DNA from: Myxococcota bacterium
GTDB taxonomy: Bacteria; Myxococcota_A; UBA9160; UBA4427
Assembly (NCBI GenBank): GCA_029243605.1
Contig: JAQWRT010000065.1
Span: forward strand, 1-64,000
Direction of reading: 5' to 3'
Length of the DNA stretch: 64,000 nucleotides
In this document: positions 41,692-50,448 of the stretch, one piece after another
Layout of the letters: every line of letters starts with the position of its first letter
Position numbering within the stretch: position 1 is the first letter of the stretch
The notes under the pieces: generated by a model
What the model was told of the DNA's origin: nothing
Databases searched by the model: none
The model's input: only the letters and a program-made list of their open reading frames with translations
Program-made: the position numbers and the translations under genes

Positions 41692-42267
41692 CTAGAAGCG
41701 GCTCTGGCCCGAACTGCCGTCGCAAGGAGCCACGGTGTCGGTCAGCGTCGCTGCCGGGGTCCCCAGAGTGGCGTCCCAGGCACCGCCGGCCACGCAACCA
41801 CCGAGGGTCGGCGCCGTGGCGTTGCCGGTCTTCACGTAGGCCCAGCCCTGGTTCGTATCGTCCGCATCGATATCGGCCTGGGCCGCGGCGGCGAATGCAG
41901 CGTTGGTCGCGTCGATGACGACTTCATACTGAAAGAAGACCTTGCCCTCGGGGCTCCAGCCAAGCTGATCGAAGCCGGCACCGGCCGCGTCCACCTGGGT
42001 GAAGGTCATCTTGGTCGCGCCCAGCACAGCAGCAGCAGCGGCCGGAGAAGCCGTCGCGGCGACGTAGGTTCCGTACTCGGCCATATAACCCTCTTCGGCG
42101 GTGCGGATCGCGGCGAGGTTGACCTTGCCTTCGGAGCTCTTGCTCTTCAACTGGAAGCGGATGAAGTTCGGGATCGCGATGGCAGCCAGAATTCCGATAA
42201 TGGCGACCACGATCATCAACTCAATCAGCGTAAAACCCTTTTCGCTCTTTCGATATTTCTGGATCAT
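41692..42267 (-). CDS. pilA: type IV pilin (PilA-like major pilin)
   Basis: A 191-residue prepilin. The class III leader MIQKYRKSEKG is cut before F12 and the mature N-terminus is FTLIELMIVVAIIGILAAIA, with the conserved Glu5. This hydrophobic helix forms the pilus core. A C-terminal cysteine pair (GGCVAGG and APCDGSS) gives the D-loop. The body is Ala/Thr-rich with AAIRTAEEGYMAEYGTYVA, as in myxobacterial PilA. GGAGAG lies about 8 bp before the ATG. It is a single-gene transcript with its own sigma-54 promoter and terminator; no pil assembly genes are in the window. Confidence 0.95.
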   Translation of the reverse strand: MIQKYRKSEKGFTLIELMIVVAIIGILAAIAIPNFIRFQLKSKSSEGKVNLAAIRTAEEGYMAEYGTYVAATASPAAAAAVLGATKMTFTQVDAAGAGFDQLGWSPEGKVFFQYEVVIDATNAAFAAAAQADIDADDTNQGWAYVKTGNATAPTLGGCVAGGAWDATLGTPAATLTDTVAPCDGSSGQSRF

Positions 42268-42576
42268 GTCTTTGTCTCTCCAATGTCGCCCTGTTCTGGG
42301 CGGGTGAATGATTCGATGGATGCCAACCGTTATTGCAACGGTGGTGCCAACTCACTCATTCTTTTCTTGGAAGCGGTATTTTCGCCGACAACCCCTGGGA
42401 ATCATTCGTAAAAAAAAATTGAAAGGCGAAGGTATTGAGCCCGGGGGGCCGCTGGGTGTCGAGCCACGCTTCAACCGGCGGACCAAAAGGGGCACTTGGG
42501 CGACGATTTTCGGCGCCGTTGAACGTAAAGGGACGGTCCCCGGTGGGAAATGCGGGGCCAAGGGGCCCGGACCGGC
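42268..42576. other. 309-bp non-coding region between pilA and mlaC-like gene
   Basis: The gap holds the pilA leader and the sigma-54 element (separate entry). An A9 tract near 42413-42421 lies upstream of that promoter and could be a bent-DNA or IHF-type site. The interval from about 42430 to 42576 is GC-rich and shows no gene; a perfect or strong terminator for the mlaC-like gene was not found. Confidence 0.5.
42333..42350 (-). promoter_or_regulatory. sigma-54 (-24/-12) promoter of pilA
   Basis: Read on the minus strand the site is TTGGCACCACCGTTGCAA. It matches the RpoN consensus TGGCAC-N5-TTGCA exactly, with GG at -24 and GC at -12. The expected transcription start is near 42324, giving a leader of about 57 nt. 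PilA is RpoN/PilR-controlled in pseudomonads and myxobacteria, which fits. No PilS/PilR genes are in the window. Confidence 0.9.
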
Positions 42577-43263
42577 TCACTCAACCGCCCGCTTGGCGGT
42601 CTTGGCGGTCACCAGGGTGATCAACTTCTCGATTCCCCCGGTTTTCAGCACCGAGGAATACTCGGAGCGCCGCAGAGCGACCTCGCTCACCGAGCCATCG
42701 GAGTAGATATCGACCACGCGCCAGGTTCCCGCTCGGTCGCTCATCCGGTAATCGAGTTCCACGTCCTCGTCGTCGGGTCGAACCAGCAGGGTATCGACCA
42801 CCCGGTTGTCCCCTCTGGAGGCGGGCCTCTCGCCCCGGACCTCGAAAGTCTGCCCGGAAAAGCCGTCGAAACGATCGGCAAAATTCGAGACGGTGAAGTC
42901 CCCGAAGGTCTTGACCCAGCGCTTGCGCTCATCGGGGCTGAGCTTGCGCCAGGACCCCCCGATGGATTTGGCCGCCATAAAGGGCATATCGAAGATCTCG
43001 AACACCACGGGAGAAGCCCGGTCGAAACGCTCCTGATACGAGGCGCCGCCCTCGGCGCTCTTCATGATTTCGATCAGGGTCAAGTTCAGTCGTTCGATGG
43101 GCGCGGTGGGATCCCCGGGCTCCTCCGCCGGGACGGCGGTCGAAGATTCCCCGGAAACGGCGACCCCAGCCGTCTCGGCGCCGACAGCGGCGAGCGGGCA
43201 CAGCAGGAGCAGCAGGCCCGCGACGGCCATGGGCCGCAGGGTTCTTTTCTTGGTGGAATTCAC
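42577..43263 (-). CDS. MlaC/Ttg2D-like phospholipid-binding protein
   Basis: A 228-residue exported protein. The leader NSTKKRTLRPMAVAGLLLLLCPLAAVGA supports the GTG at 43263 (an ATG at 43230 is the alternative). The domain has APIERLNLTLIEIMKSAEGG, FDMPFMAAKSIGGSWRKLSPDERKRWVKTFGDFTVSNFADRF, and a C-terminal VSEVALRRSEYSSVLKTGGIEKLI, all typical of the MlaC family (also HpnM). Such proteins carry phospholipids or related lipids between membranes. The partner mlaFEDB genes are absent here, so its cargo could also be hopanoids. Confidence 0.9.
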   Translation of the reverse strand: MNSTKKRTLRPMAVAGLLLLLCPLAAVGAETAGVAVSGESSTAVPAEEPGDPTAPIERLNLTLIEIMKSAEGGASYQERFDRASPVVFEIFDMPFMAAKSIGGSWRKLSPDERKRWVKTFGDFTVSNFADRFDGFSGQTFEVRGERPASRGDNRVVDTLLVRPDDEDVELDYRMSDRAGTWRVVDIYSDGSVSEVALRRSEYSSVLKTGGIEKLITLVTAKTAKRAVE

Positions 43264-43423
43264 GGCTGGAAGCCTAGCACCTGCCCGGGGTCTCCCGTCC
43301 CCCCTCCGGGAATACTCCCCGGAAAAGCCCCAGCGCCATGGGTCCCAGCCCCCGGGAAACGCGCCCGCGGGATCGACTCGGCCTCGAAAGCCCGGGCTGG
43401 GCGCGCTACTCGAAAGAACAACC

Positions 43424-44035
43424 ATGCGGCGAATTTCGGTAATCGGAAGTTCTGGGGCGGGCAAAACCACCCTTTCACGGGTCCTCGCCAAGGCGATCGG
43501 CGGAACCCATATCGAGTTGGACGCGCTCTACCACGGGCCCAACTGGACCCCGACCGCGGACAATGAGTTCCGCCGCCGGGTCGGCGCCCTCGTCGAGAAC
43601 GAGTGCTGGGTCATCGATGGAAACTACTCGACGGTCCGCGATCTGGTCTGGAGCGCGGCGGACACGGTGGTCTGGATCGACCTGCCGAGGCGGACGATCC
43701 TCCCCTCACTTCTGCGCCGAACCCTGACCCGCATGTGGAGGGGAACGGCGTTGTGGAATGGCAACCGTGAGCGGTTTCGCCAACTCCTGGACCCCCGGGC
43801 CGAGGAAAATGTGCTGCTCTGGATGTGGACGACCCACCGCGCGGCCCGACAAATGTATTCCGCTGCCCTGGCCGGGAAGCCGGCGGCGCGGGCTCTTGGG
43901 GACGACTACGCTCTTGCCGGGCCCCTTGGCCAAAGAACCGGGAGATGCCGCGATGAAGGTCTACGTCGATCTCGACACGTGCTGCGGCCACGGCCGTTGC
44001 TACGCGCTGTGCCCCGAGGTCTTCGGCGAGGATGA
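43424..44035 (+). CDS. adenylate-kinase-like P-loop protein (FlaR family), probable frameshift near the 3' end
   Basis: As read, 203 residues. The P-loop is GSSGAGKTT (residues 8-16). It is followed by HIELDALYHGPNWTPT, WVIDGNYS, and ADTVVWIDLPRRTILPSLLRRTLTR, as in the FlaR/topology-modulation kinase family. The family normally ends soon after an RLRS motif. Here the as-read frame loses family features after about 43880 and runs 83 bp into the ferredoxin gene. The alternative frame reads WGRLRSCRAPW and stops at 43954-43956, overlapping the ferredoxin ATG as ATGA. A 1-nt loss in the GC-rich stretch 43880-43893 would explain this, by mutation or sequencing error. Confidence 0.75.
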   Translation: MRRISVIGSSGAGKTTLSRVLAKAIGGTHIELDALYHGPNWTPTADNEFRRRVGALVENECWVIDGNYSTVRDLVWSAADTVVWIDLPRRTILPSLLRRTLTRMWRGTALWNGNRERFRQLLDPRAEENVLLWMWTTHRAARQMYSAALAGKPAARALGDDYALAGPLGQRTGRCRDEGLRRSRHVLRPRPLLRAVPRGLRRG

Positions 44036-44153
44036 CGAGGGCTATCCCCTGGTCTCGGACGCGGTCATCGACGCGAAAGAAGAAGACCGAGCCCGTCAGG
44101 CCGCCGCGAACTGTCCGGAAGCGGCCATCACCCTGATCGAGAACCGGAAATAA
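43953..44153 (+). CDS. small ferredoxin, P450-partner type
   Basis: A 66-residue ferredoxin starting MKVYVDLDTCCGHGRCYALCPEVF. The cluster motif is C-x2-H-x2-C-x3-CP (Cys10, His13, Cys16, Cys20), with a distant Cys54 in NCPEAAI. This is the layout of [3Fe-4S] or [4Fe-4S] ferredoxins that feed cytochrome P450s, in which the residue at the second ligand position (His here) varies. Its ATG overlaps the probable true stop of the upstream kinase (ATGA). No P450 gene is visible in the window. Confidence 0.92.
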   Translation: MKVYVDLDTCCGHGRCYALCPEVFGEDDEGYPLVSDAVIDAKEEDRARQAAANCPEAAITLIENRK

Positions 44154-44251
44154 GCGCCCACCCCGGGCAGCGGCCCCGACCTGCCCTTGAATCACTGGTC
44201 CCCGCGAGCGACCCGACCCGACCCGAGGGATTGCGCGCTATCCTGCCCGCC

Positions 44252-45208
44252 ATGGCACATCGGGTCTATATCGACGGACACGCGGGGACCACCGGGCTTC
44301 GGATCCGGGAGTGGCTTGCCCATCGGAATGACCTGACCTTGGCCACCCTGACCGACGCGGACCGAAAGGATCCCGCCGCCCGGCGGGAACAGCTGCGCGA
44401 CGCCGACCTGGCGGTCCTCTGCCTGCCCGACGACGCCGCCCGGGAGGCCGTCACCTGGGCCGCGGGCAGTGGCACCCGGATCCTCGACACCAGTACCGCC
44501 CACCGGATCGACGAGGCGTGGGTCTACGGTCTGCCCGAACTCGCCCCGGACCAACGCGAAGCCATTCGCTCGGCGGACCGGGTAGCCAACCCCGGCTGCT
44601 ACGCGTCCGGCTTCATTCTCGCCACCCGGCCCCTGCTCGATGCCGGCCTGCTCGAGGCGGATGCCGGGCTCTCCTTCCACGCCCTCTCGGGCTATTCCGG
44701 GGGCGGCCGGCCGATGATCGAAAATTGGGAGGACCCGAACTCCGGTCTGGCCGAGCTCGTCTACGAGGCCCCCTATGCCCTGGACCGCCGGCACAAGCAC
44801 GTTCCCGAAATGCTCCACTACAGTGGCCTCACGGCAGAGCCCCAATTCCTGCCCGCGGTCGGCCCCTTCCGGTGCGGCATGCGGATCCAGCTCGCCCTCC
44901 ACGCGGACCGACTCGTCCCGGGCACGACGGCGAAACAGATCTGGGAGGCCTTCGAGGCGCGCTACCGGGGGGAGCCCTTCCTGCGCCTGCACCCCCTCGC
45001 CGATCCCCTGGACTCGAATGAGCGGAGTTTCGACCCCGAGGCCTGCAACGGGACCAATCGGATCGAACTTCACGTGGTCCCCCACCCGTCGGGCCACGTT
45101 CTGCTGGTCGCTATCCTGGACAACCTCGGCAAGGGAGCCGCGGGGGTCGCGATCCAATCCCTCAACCTGATGCTGGGCCGCCCCGAGACCGAGGCGCTCC
45201 AGGCCTAA
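44252..45208 (+). CDS. argC: N-acetyl-gamma-glutamyl-phosphate reductase (type 2)
   Basis: A 318-residue NADPH-dependent reductase of arginine synthesis. The short type-2 form is indicated by the N-terminus YIDGHAGTTGLRIREWL. The catalytic Cys116 lies in NPGCYASGF, and RRHKHVPEM carries the conserved histidine. The C-terminal KGAAGVAIQSLNLMLG is family-typical. The ATG at 44252 is preferred over an in-frame start 21 bp upstream because the family begins near this point. No other arg genes are next to it. Confidence 0.95.
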   Translation: MAHRVYIDGHAGTTGLRIREWLAHRNDLTLATLTDADRKDPAARREQLRDADLAVLCLPDDAAREAVTWAAGSGTRILDTSTAHRIDEAWVYGLPELAPDQREAIRSADRVANPGCYASGFILATRPLLDAGLLEADAGLSFHALSGYSGGGRPMIENWEDPNSGLAELVYEAPYALDRRHKHVPEMLHYSGLTAEPQFLPAVGPFRCGMRIQLALHADRLVPGTTAKQIWEAFEARYRGEPFLRLHPLADPLDSNERSFDPEACNGTNRIELHVVPHPSGHVLLVAILDNLGKGAAGVAIQSLNLMLGRPETEALQA

Positions 45209-45246
45209 TCTTCCCGTACCCGACCACGCCCTTCGGAGACCCCCCC

Positions 45247-46647
45247 GTGAAGGAACAACACCGTTTCCCCCCTCTCGCCGCCCTGCCCCTGCTCGGTGGA
45301 ATCGCTTGGCTCTGGACCAGCGCCCAGGCCGGCTTTCTCCCCTTCATTTTGACCCTGCCCATCGGGGGCGGTCTCTTCGCCTCGGGCATGGCCATCCTGC
45401 TCTGGGCGGGGGATCGACGCTTCTGCCAGAGCATGGCTCTCTCAGGGGTGCTGGGGCTTTTGGCGCTGCCCTTTCTCGTCCCCACCCTGGGCCTCGGAAC
45501 CGCCCTCTGGCTGAGTGGCCTCGCCGCCGCCGCCGCCGTGGCGGCCGGGAGCATCTCCGTGGATCAGACCCCGGAGATCGAAGGGGTGCCCCAGCCCGAG
45601 CCGAGCCTACGACTCTCCGCCGGAGTGGCTCTAGACGAAATGGTGCTGGGCATGGAGCAACTCGCCATCGGCCTGCCCGCGGGCGACCGGGCGCACCGCA
45701 TGGTGGACGAGGTGCACGCCGCCATCGCCTACCATCGCAGCCAGGGATGGTCCAGCGATCCCCTCTCCTACCACGCGACCCCACCCCCGCTCACGGCGCC
45801 CCGGATCGAGACGGCGCGAACGGGCAAGATCGCCTACGAACACCTGCGTTTCGAAAGCCTCTACGAACCCCCGGCCGAAGAGCCCGGGCGCGAACGCTGG
45901 CTCGCCCTGAAACCCCCGCGCACCGCCCACGCCTACGTGCTCCGCCACGCCGATCCCGATCGGCCCTGGATCGTGTGCACCAACGGCTACCGGATGGGAC
46001 TCGCCGGGATCGATCTGCGCGCCTTCGGCCACTACCACCGGGTCCTGGGCCTGAACGTCTTGGTCCCGGTACTTCCCCTCCACGGGCCGCGACGAATCGG
46101 CCGCCGCTCGGGAGACGGTTTCCTCGGCGGCGATGCTCTGGACACCCTCCACGGCGAAGCCCAGGCGATTTGGGATATCCGACGCATGATCGGTTGGCTC
46201 CGGCAACAGGGCGCGTCCATGGTGGGCGCAGCGGGACTCTCCCTGGGTGGCTATACCACGGCGCTCCTCGCCAGCGTGGAGCCGGGGCTGGCGTGCGTGG
46301 TGGCCGGCATTCCCGTCGCCGATCTCGCGCGCATCTTCTGGCGCCACGGCCCCCCGCTCCAACTCGAGTATCTCGCCCATCTCGGGGTCGACGAAGCCCT
46401 GGTGGCCGAACTCATGACCGTCATCTCCCCGCTGACCCTCGCCCCCAAGGTTCCGCTGGAGGCCCGTCTGATCTTCGGCGGGACGGCGGATCGCCTGGTT
46501 TCCCCCGATCATATCCGGGACCTGGCGAATCACTGGGACCAACCCAAAACCCTCTGGTACTCCGGCGGACATCTCGGCTTTCGCATGGATCCGCGGATCC
46601 AGCACGGCGTCGACCAACTGCTGCGCGACGTCAAGCTCTGCCCCTGA
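45247..46647 (+). CDS. membrane-anchored alpha/beta hydrolase
   Basis: A 466-residue protein. Three N-terminal hydrophobic segments (about residues 10-30, 32-53 and 64-100) predict a membrane anchor. The hydrolase domain follows with the nucleophile elbow GLSLGG (Ser332), an acid in FGGTADRLV and a histidine in GGHLGF, so the triad is complete. GYRMGLAGIDLRAF and LPLHGPRR resemble dienelactone-hydrolase or poly(3-hydroxyalkanoate)-type loops, but the substrate is not identifiable. The GTG start is at 45247. No close neighbour explains its role. Confidence 0.82.
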   Translation: MKEQHRFPPLAALPLLGGIAWLWTSAQAGFLPFILTLPIGGGLFASGMAILLWAGDRRFCQSMALSGVLGLLALPFLVPTLGLGTALWLSGLAAAAAVAAGSISVDQTPEIEGVPQPEPSLRLSAGVALDEMVLGMEQLAIGLPAGDRAHRMVDEVHAAIAYHRSQGWSSDPLSYHATPPPLTAPRIETARTGKIAYEHLRFESLYEPPAEEPGRERWLALKPPRTAHAYVLRHADPDRPWIVCTNGYRMGLAGIDLRAFGHYHRVLGLNVLVPVLPLHGPRRIGRRSGDGFLGGDALDTLHGEAQAIWDIRRMIGWLRQQGASMVGAAGLSLGGYTTALLASVEPGLACVVAGIPVADLARIFWRHGPPLQLEYLAHLGVDEALVAELMTVISPLTLAPKVPLEARLIFGGTADRLVSPDHIRDLANHWDQPKTLWYSGGHLGFRMDPRIQHGVDQLLRDVKLCP

Positions 46648-46680
46648 GCGGCGACCCGGCCGGGGGGACGGGGTCGGGAA

Positions 46681-47799
46681 TCAGGCCGCTTGGCGCAGAA
46701 TCCCGAGAACCCGGCGCAGGGGTTCGGCGGCGCCCCAGAGCAATTGATCCCCCACGCTGAAACAGCCGAGATAATCGGCGCCCATGCGCAGCTTGCGAAT
46801 GCGCCCCACCGGGATATCCAGGGTGCCGGTCACAGCCGCCGGCGAGAGTCGTGCCGCGGTGCTGGCCTGATCGTTGGGAACCACGGAAACCCAGTCGTTG
46901 GCCGCCGCCATCGCCGCTTCGATTTCGTCCAGGGGCACATCGCTCTTGAGCTTGACGGTAAAGGCCTGACTGTGGCAGCGCATGGCCCCGACCCGGACGC
47001 AGATGCCGTCGACGGGAATCAGCGGGTCGGCCCCCAAAATTTTATTGGCCTCGACATAGCCCTTCCACTACTCCCGGGTCTCGCCCCCCTCCTGGAGGGT
47101 GTCGATCCAGGGGATCAGACTCGCCGCCAGGGGCACGCCGAAACTCTCCGAGGGGAAATTCTCGTCGGCCAGAGTCGCCCGAACCTGGGCGTCGATGCTC
47201 AGGGCGGCGCTCGCCGGGTCCTCGAGGAGAGCCGCCGAGCCCTCGCCGATGGCCCGCATCTGAGCCACGAGTTCGCGCATATTCCGCGCCCCGGCCCCGG
47301 AAGCGGACTGGTAGGTCATGGCCGAGACCCACTCGACCCAACCCTGGGCAAAGAGTCCACCCAGCGCCATCAACATCAGGCTGACTGTACAATTCCCGCC
47401 GGCGTAATTCAGAAAGCCGGCGGCGATCCCGCGGTCGATGACCTCGCGGTTGACGGGATCCAAGACGATCACGGTGTCGTCGTCCATGCGCTTGGCGCTC
47501 GCGGCGTCGATCCAATAGCCGGTCCAGCCCACTTCGCGCAATTGGGGCAGAACCTGCTTGGTGTAGTCCCCGCCCTGACAACTCACGATGGCCTCGTGCT
47601 CGGCCAAACGGCTGATTTCGTAGGCATCGGCGAGGGGCGGAGCGCTCACGCCCACATCCGGAGGGGCCTGCCCCACCTGGGAGGTGGAGAAGAATTCGGG
47701 CTCCAGGCCCGAGAAATCCCCCTCGGCCAACATGCGTTCGAGCAGGACCGAACCCACCATCCCGCGCCAACCTACGAATGCGACTCTATCGATTGCCAT
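46681..47799 (-). pseudogene. asd: aspartate-semialdehyde dehydrogenase (asd) interrupted by one in-frame TAG
   Basis: The frame 47799-46681 encodes a full-length Asd of 372 codons but contains a TAG at 47068-47070. N-terminal features are intact: FVGWRGMVGSVLLERM, IVSCQGGDYTKQ, and the catalytic cysteine in NYAGGNCTVSL. The downstream part in the same frame, from [11 protein letters not shown], continues with [20 protein letters not shown] and [15 protein letters not shown]. In E. coli the TAG position aligns with Glu in SREEWKG, so a GAG-to-TAG change is the simplest explanation. Asd makes aspartate semialdehyde for lysine/DAP, threonine and methionine, so loss should be severe unless a paralogue exists or the base is wrong. 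Confidence 0.85.
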
Positions 47800-47928
47800 A
47801 ACGCCGGTTTAATTAACAAAAACACGAAGCTGGAGCAAACTCCCCCGAGCCTGAAAGCCTGTCTACAAGCCCTGTGCGCCCTCGCTGCGAGTTGGCCTCC
47901 TGGAGACGACCCCCTACCCTCGCTCGCC

Positions 47929-49116
47929 ATGACGACATCGAACCCCGAAAGCTTCGCCGAATCCGAACAGGCCCTACACGACGAGGCCGCCCGCGTGGCG
48001 GGCAGCGACGATTTCGGCGACCCCGGCTACCTCGAGGGCCTGCGCGTTCTGCTCGACGGCTACGACCGCGAGGCCCGGTTCAACGCGCACGGGGGCGCCA
48101 TGGCGCGCCAGATGATCCTGGGCATTCTGGTCAGCCGATTGCGCTCGGAACAACAACTGCGCGCCATGCCCGAGGTCCTCGAGACCCCGGTCGAGCGACC
48201 CCTGGTAATCTGTGGACTGATTCGTACGGGCAGCACGGCTCTGCACTACCTGATGGGCCAGGATCCCGACCTTCAACCCCTGGAGTACTGGCTCGGCGCC
48301 AACCCCCAACCCCGGCCGCCGAGGCCCGAGTGGGGGACCCACCCCGATTTCCAACTCGCCGACGCCCAAATCCAGGCCATGTACGACGCCGACCCCTCCC
48401 TGAAGGCCGTTCACTTTATGATGCCCGACGGGCCCGAGGAATGTCGCCAGCTCATGGTCCAGCAATTCACCGACGACGGCTTCGAGGTCAACAACCACAT
48501 GCCCTCGTACGCCGAGTGGTATCGGCAGGCCGACATGCGGCCCACCTATCGAAGACATCGCGACCTTGCCAAGCTCATCGGCTCCAGGGACCCACACCGA
48601 ACCTGGCTCTTCAAATACCCGGTCCACATGCGCTACCTCGATGCCTTTCTCGAGGTCTACCCCGACGCGTGCGTGATCCAGACCCATCGCGACCCCCTGT
48701 CGGTCTTCCCCTCCTATCTCAGCCTGATCACGGGTTTCCGGGGCCTCGCCGAGAGGGATATCGACCCGGGAGAAATCGCGCGGCACCAAGTCGAACTCTG
48801 GGCGAGCGGGACCGAACACGCCATCGACGTGCGTCGGGGGCGCGACCCCAAACAATTCTACGATCTGCACTTTGCCGACTTCATGACAGACCCGGTCCAG
48901 GCGATCAAGAACATCTACACCCATTTCGATCGCGAATTATCAACCGCCGGCGAGGAGAAGTTGCGCGACTGGCACGCCAATAATCCCCAGCACAAGCATG
49001 GCCGGCACGAATACAGCCGAGAGGCCGAGGCGGTGGGAATGCCCCTGGGCGAAATCCTCGAACGCTTTGGCCCCTACATGGAGCATTTCGGAATGCAGCC
49101 CGAGAAGCGGCCCTGA
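47929..49116 (+). CDS. sulfotransferase family protein
   Basis: A 395-residue cytosolic sulfotransferase (Sulfotransfer_3 type). The PAPS 5'-phosphosulfate loop is RTGST (residues 99-103, in ICGLIRTGSTALHYLM), and a 3'-phosphate-binding stretch is seen in HRDPLSVFPSYLSL. LFKYPVHMRYLDAFLEVYPDACVIQTHR is also family-typical. The ATG at 47929 fits the family start. Its stop overlaps the next gene's ATG (TGATG). The acceptor (alcohol, amine or lipid) is unknown; the neighbours suggest an amino-containing product. Confidence 0.88.
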   Translation: MTTSNPESFAESEQALHDEAARVAGSDDFGDPGYLEGLRVLLDGYDREARFNAHGGAMARQMILGILVSRLRSEQQLRAMPEVLETPVERPLVICGLIRTGSTALHYLMGQDPDLQPLEYWLGANPQPRPPRPEWGTHPDFQLADAQIQAMYDADPSLKAVHFMMPDGPEECRQLMVQQFTDDGFEVNNHMPSYAEWYRQADMRPTYRRHRDLAKLIGSRDPHRTWLFKYPVHMRYLDAFLEVYPDACVIQTHRDPLSVFPSYLSLITGFRGLAERDIDPGEIARHQVELWASGTEHAIDVRRGRDPKQFYDLHFADFMTDPVQAIKNIYTHFDRELSTAGEEKLRDWHANNPQHKHGRHEYSREAEAVGMPLGEILERFGPYMEHFGMQPEKRP

Positions 49117-50429
49117 TGGGAGATTTTACTCGCCGGCCCCGAAGCGCCCGGGAAAAGGAGTTGCTCGCCCGGGGAAAGCGCCTGCTGCCCTCGGCGGTCC
49201 TCTCGTCGAGTTTCTCCCCGGAGCACGCCATGGTGGTCTCCAGCGCCGCCGGCGCCCGACTTCGGGATGCCAGCGGGAACGAATACATCGACTACCTCAT
49301 GGGGTCGGGCCCCCTGCTCCTCGGACACGCCCATCCCGCCGTGGTCGAGGCCGTCCGCCAGCAAGCGGAAAAGGGAAGCAGCTTCCTGGTGGTCAACGAA
49401 AAGGCCATCGAACTCGCCGAGGCCATCGTGGAGTGCGTCCCCTGCGCGGACAAGGTCTGCTTCAACAGCAGCGGGTCAGAATCGACCTTCTTCGCCCTGC
49501 GCATCGCTCGGGCGTTCACGGGCCGCGACAAATTCATGAAATTCGAGGGCGCCTTCCACGGCATGCACGACTACGCGCTGATGAGCAACCAGTGGACAAG
49601 TGGACCCGCGGATTTCCCCATCGCCGAGCCCAATTCAGCGGGCATTCCCCGGGCCATCGAGGACCAGGTCCTGGTCGGCCCCTGGAATGACCTCGAAACC
49701 GCCCAGCGGCTGATCGAAGCCCATGCCGGAGAACTCGCGGCGATCATCGTCGAACCCATGCAGCGCAGCTTCCCCCCCCAACCCGGCTTCCTCGAGGGCC
49801 TGCGCGAAATCAGCCAGCGCCACGGCATCGTGTTGATCTTCGACGAGGTGGTCACCGGGTTCCGCCTGGCCCTGGGCGGCGCCCAGGAATATTACGGGGT
49901 GGTCCCCGACCTGGCCGCGGTCTGCAAAGGCATCGCCAGTGGCTATCCCATCTCGGTGCTCTGCGGACGCGCCGACCTGATGGAACTCGCCGGCCCGGCG
50001 CGCCTGGCTCAGGGCGACCACGTCCGTATGACAGGCACATTTTCGGGCAATTCCATCGCCTGCGCAGCGGCCCTCGCGACCCTCGGCGAGTTGCGGAAGG
50101 AGGGCACGTATTCCTCCCTCTTCGCCCAGGGCCGAAAGCTGATGGCGGGCCTCCAGGGCGAACTCGAGCGCGCGGGCATCCCCCACCAACTGACCGGGGA
50201 ACCGCCGGCCTTTCAACCCTGGTTCAACGTTGAGGTCGCCACGAATTTTCGCCAGGCCCTCAAGGCCGACCCCGCCCTCGCCGCCCGCTTCGGCGCCCTG
50301 CTCGTGGACCACGGGGTGCTCAAAGCCCACGAAAAATTCTTCGTCTCCACGGCCCACGGAGATTCGGAGATCGAACAGACCCTCGAGGTCTTCGCCGCGG
50401 TGGCGGATTTGCTCGCCAAGACGGGCTAG
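49116..50429 (+). CDS. class III PLP aminotransferase / aminomutase (GSA-AM-like)
   Basis: A 437-residue fold-type I enzyme. GNEYIDYLMGSGPLLLGHAHPAVVEAV, the Ser/Gly-rich PLP phosphate site NSSGSESTFFALR, IFDEVVTGFRLA (PLP Asp) and the Schiff-base Lys271 in AVCKGIASGYP are all present. Overall it resembles glutamate-1-semialdehyde aminomutase-type enzymes. The context argues for a secondary-metabolism aminotransferase rather than HemL: it is translationally coupled to a sulfotransferase. It would aminate a ketone or aldehyde, or move an amino group, on the sulfotransferase substrate or product. Confidence 0.88.
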   Translation: MGDFTRRPRSAREKELLARGKRLLPSAVLSSSFSPEHAMVVSSAAGARLRDASGNEYIDYLMGSGPLLLGHAHPAVVEAVRQQAEKGSSFLVVNEKAIELAEAIVECVPCADKVCFNSSGSESTFFALRIARAFTGRDKFMKFEGAFHGMHDYALMSNQWTSGPADFPIAEPNSAGIPRAIEDQVLVGPWNDLETAQRLIEAHAGELAAIIVEPMQRSFPPQPGFLEGLREISQRHGIVLIFDEVVTGFRLALGGAQEYYGVVPDLAAVCKGIASGYPISVLCGRADLMELAGPARLAQGDHVRMTGTFSGNSIACAAALATLGELRKEGTYSSLFAQGRKLMAGLQGELERAGIPHQLTGEPPAFQPWFNVEVATNFRQALKADPALAARFGALLVDHGVLKAHEKFFVSTAHGDSEIEQTLEVFAAVADLLAKTG

Positions 50430-50448
50430 GTCCCAGCGCTCCGGCCGC

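Noticed and set aside
47068-47070. Recoded TAG (pyrrolysine or suppressor) in asd
   Set aside because: TAG terminates several other genes in the window, no pyl genes are seen, and Glu is expected at the position. A single-base lesion or error is simpler.
49116-50429. HemL (glutamate-1-semialdehyde aminomutase) for haem synthesis
   Set aside because: Similar fold, but tight coupling to a sulfotransferase makes secondary metabolism more likely. Cannot be excluded without phylogeny.
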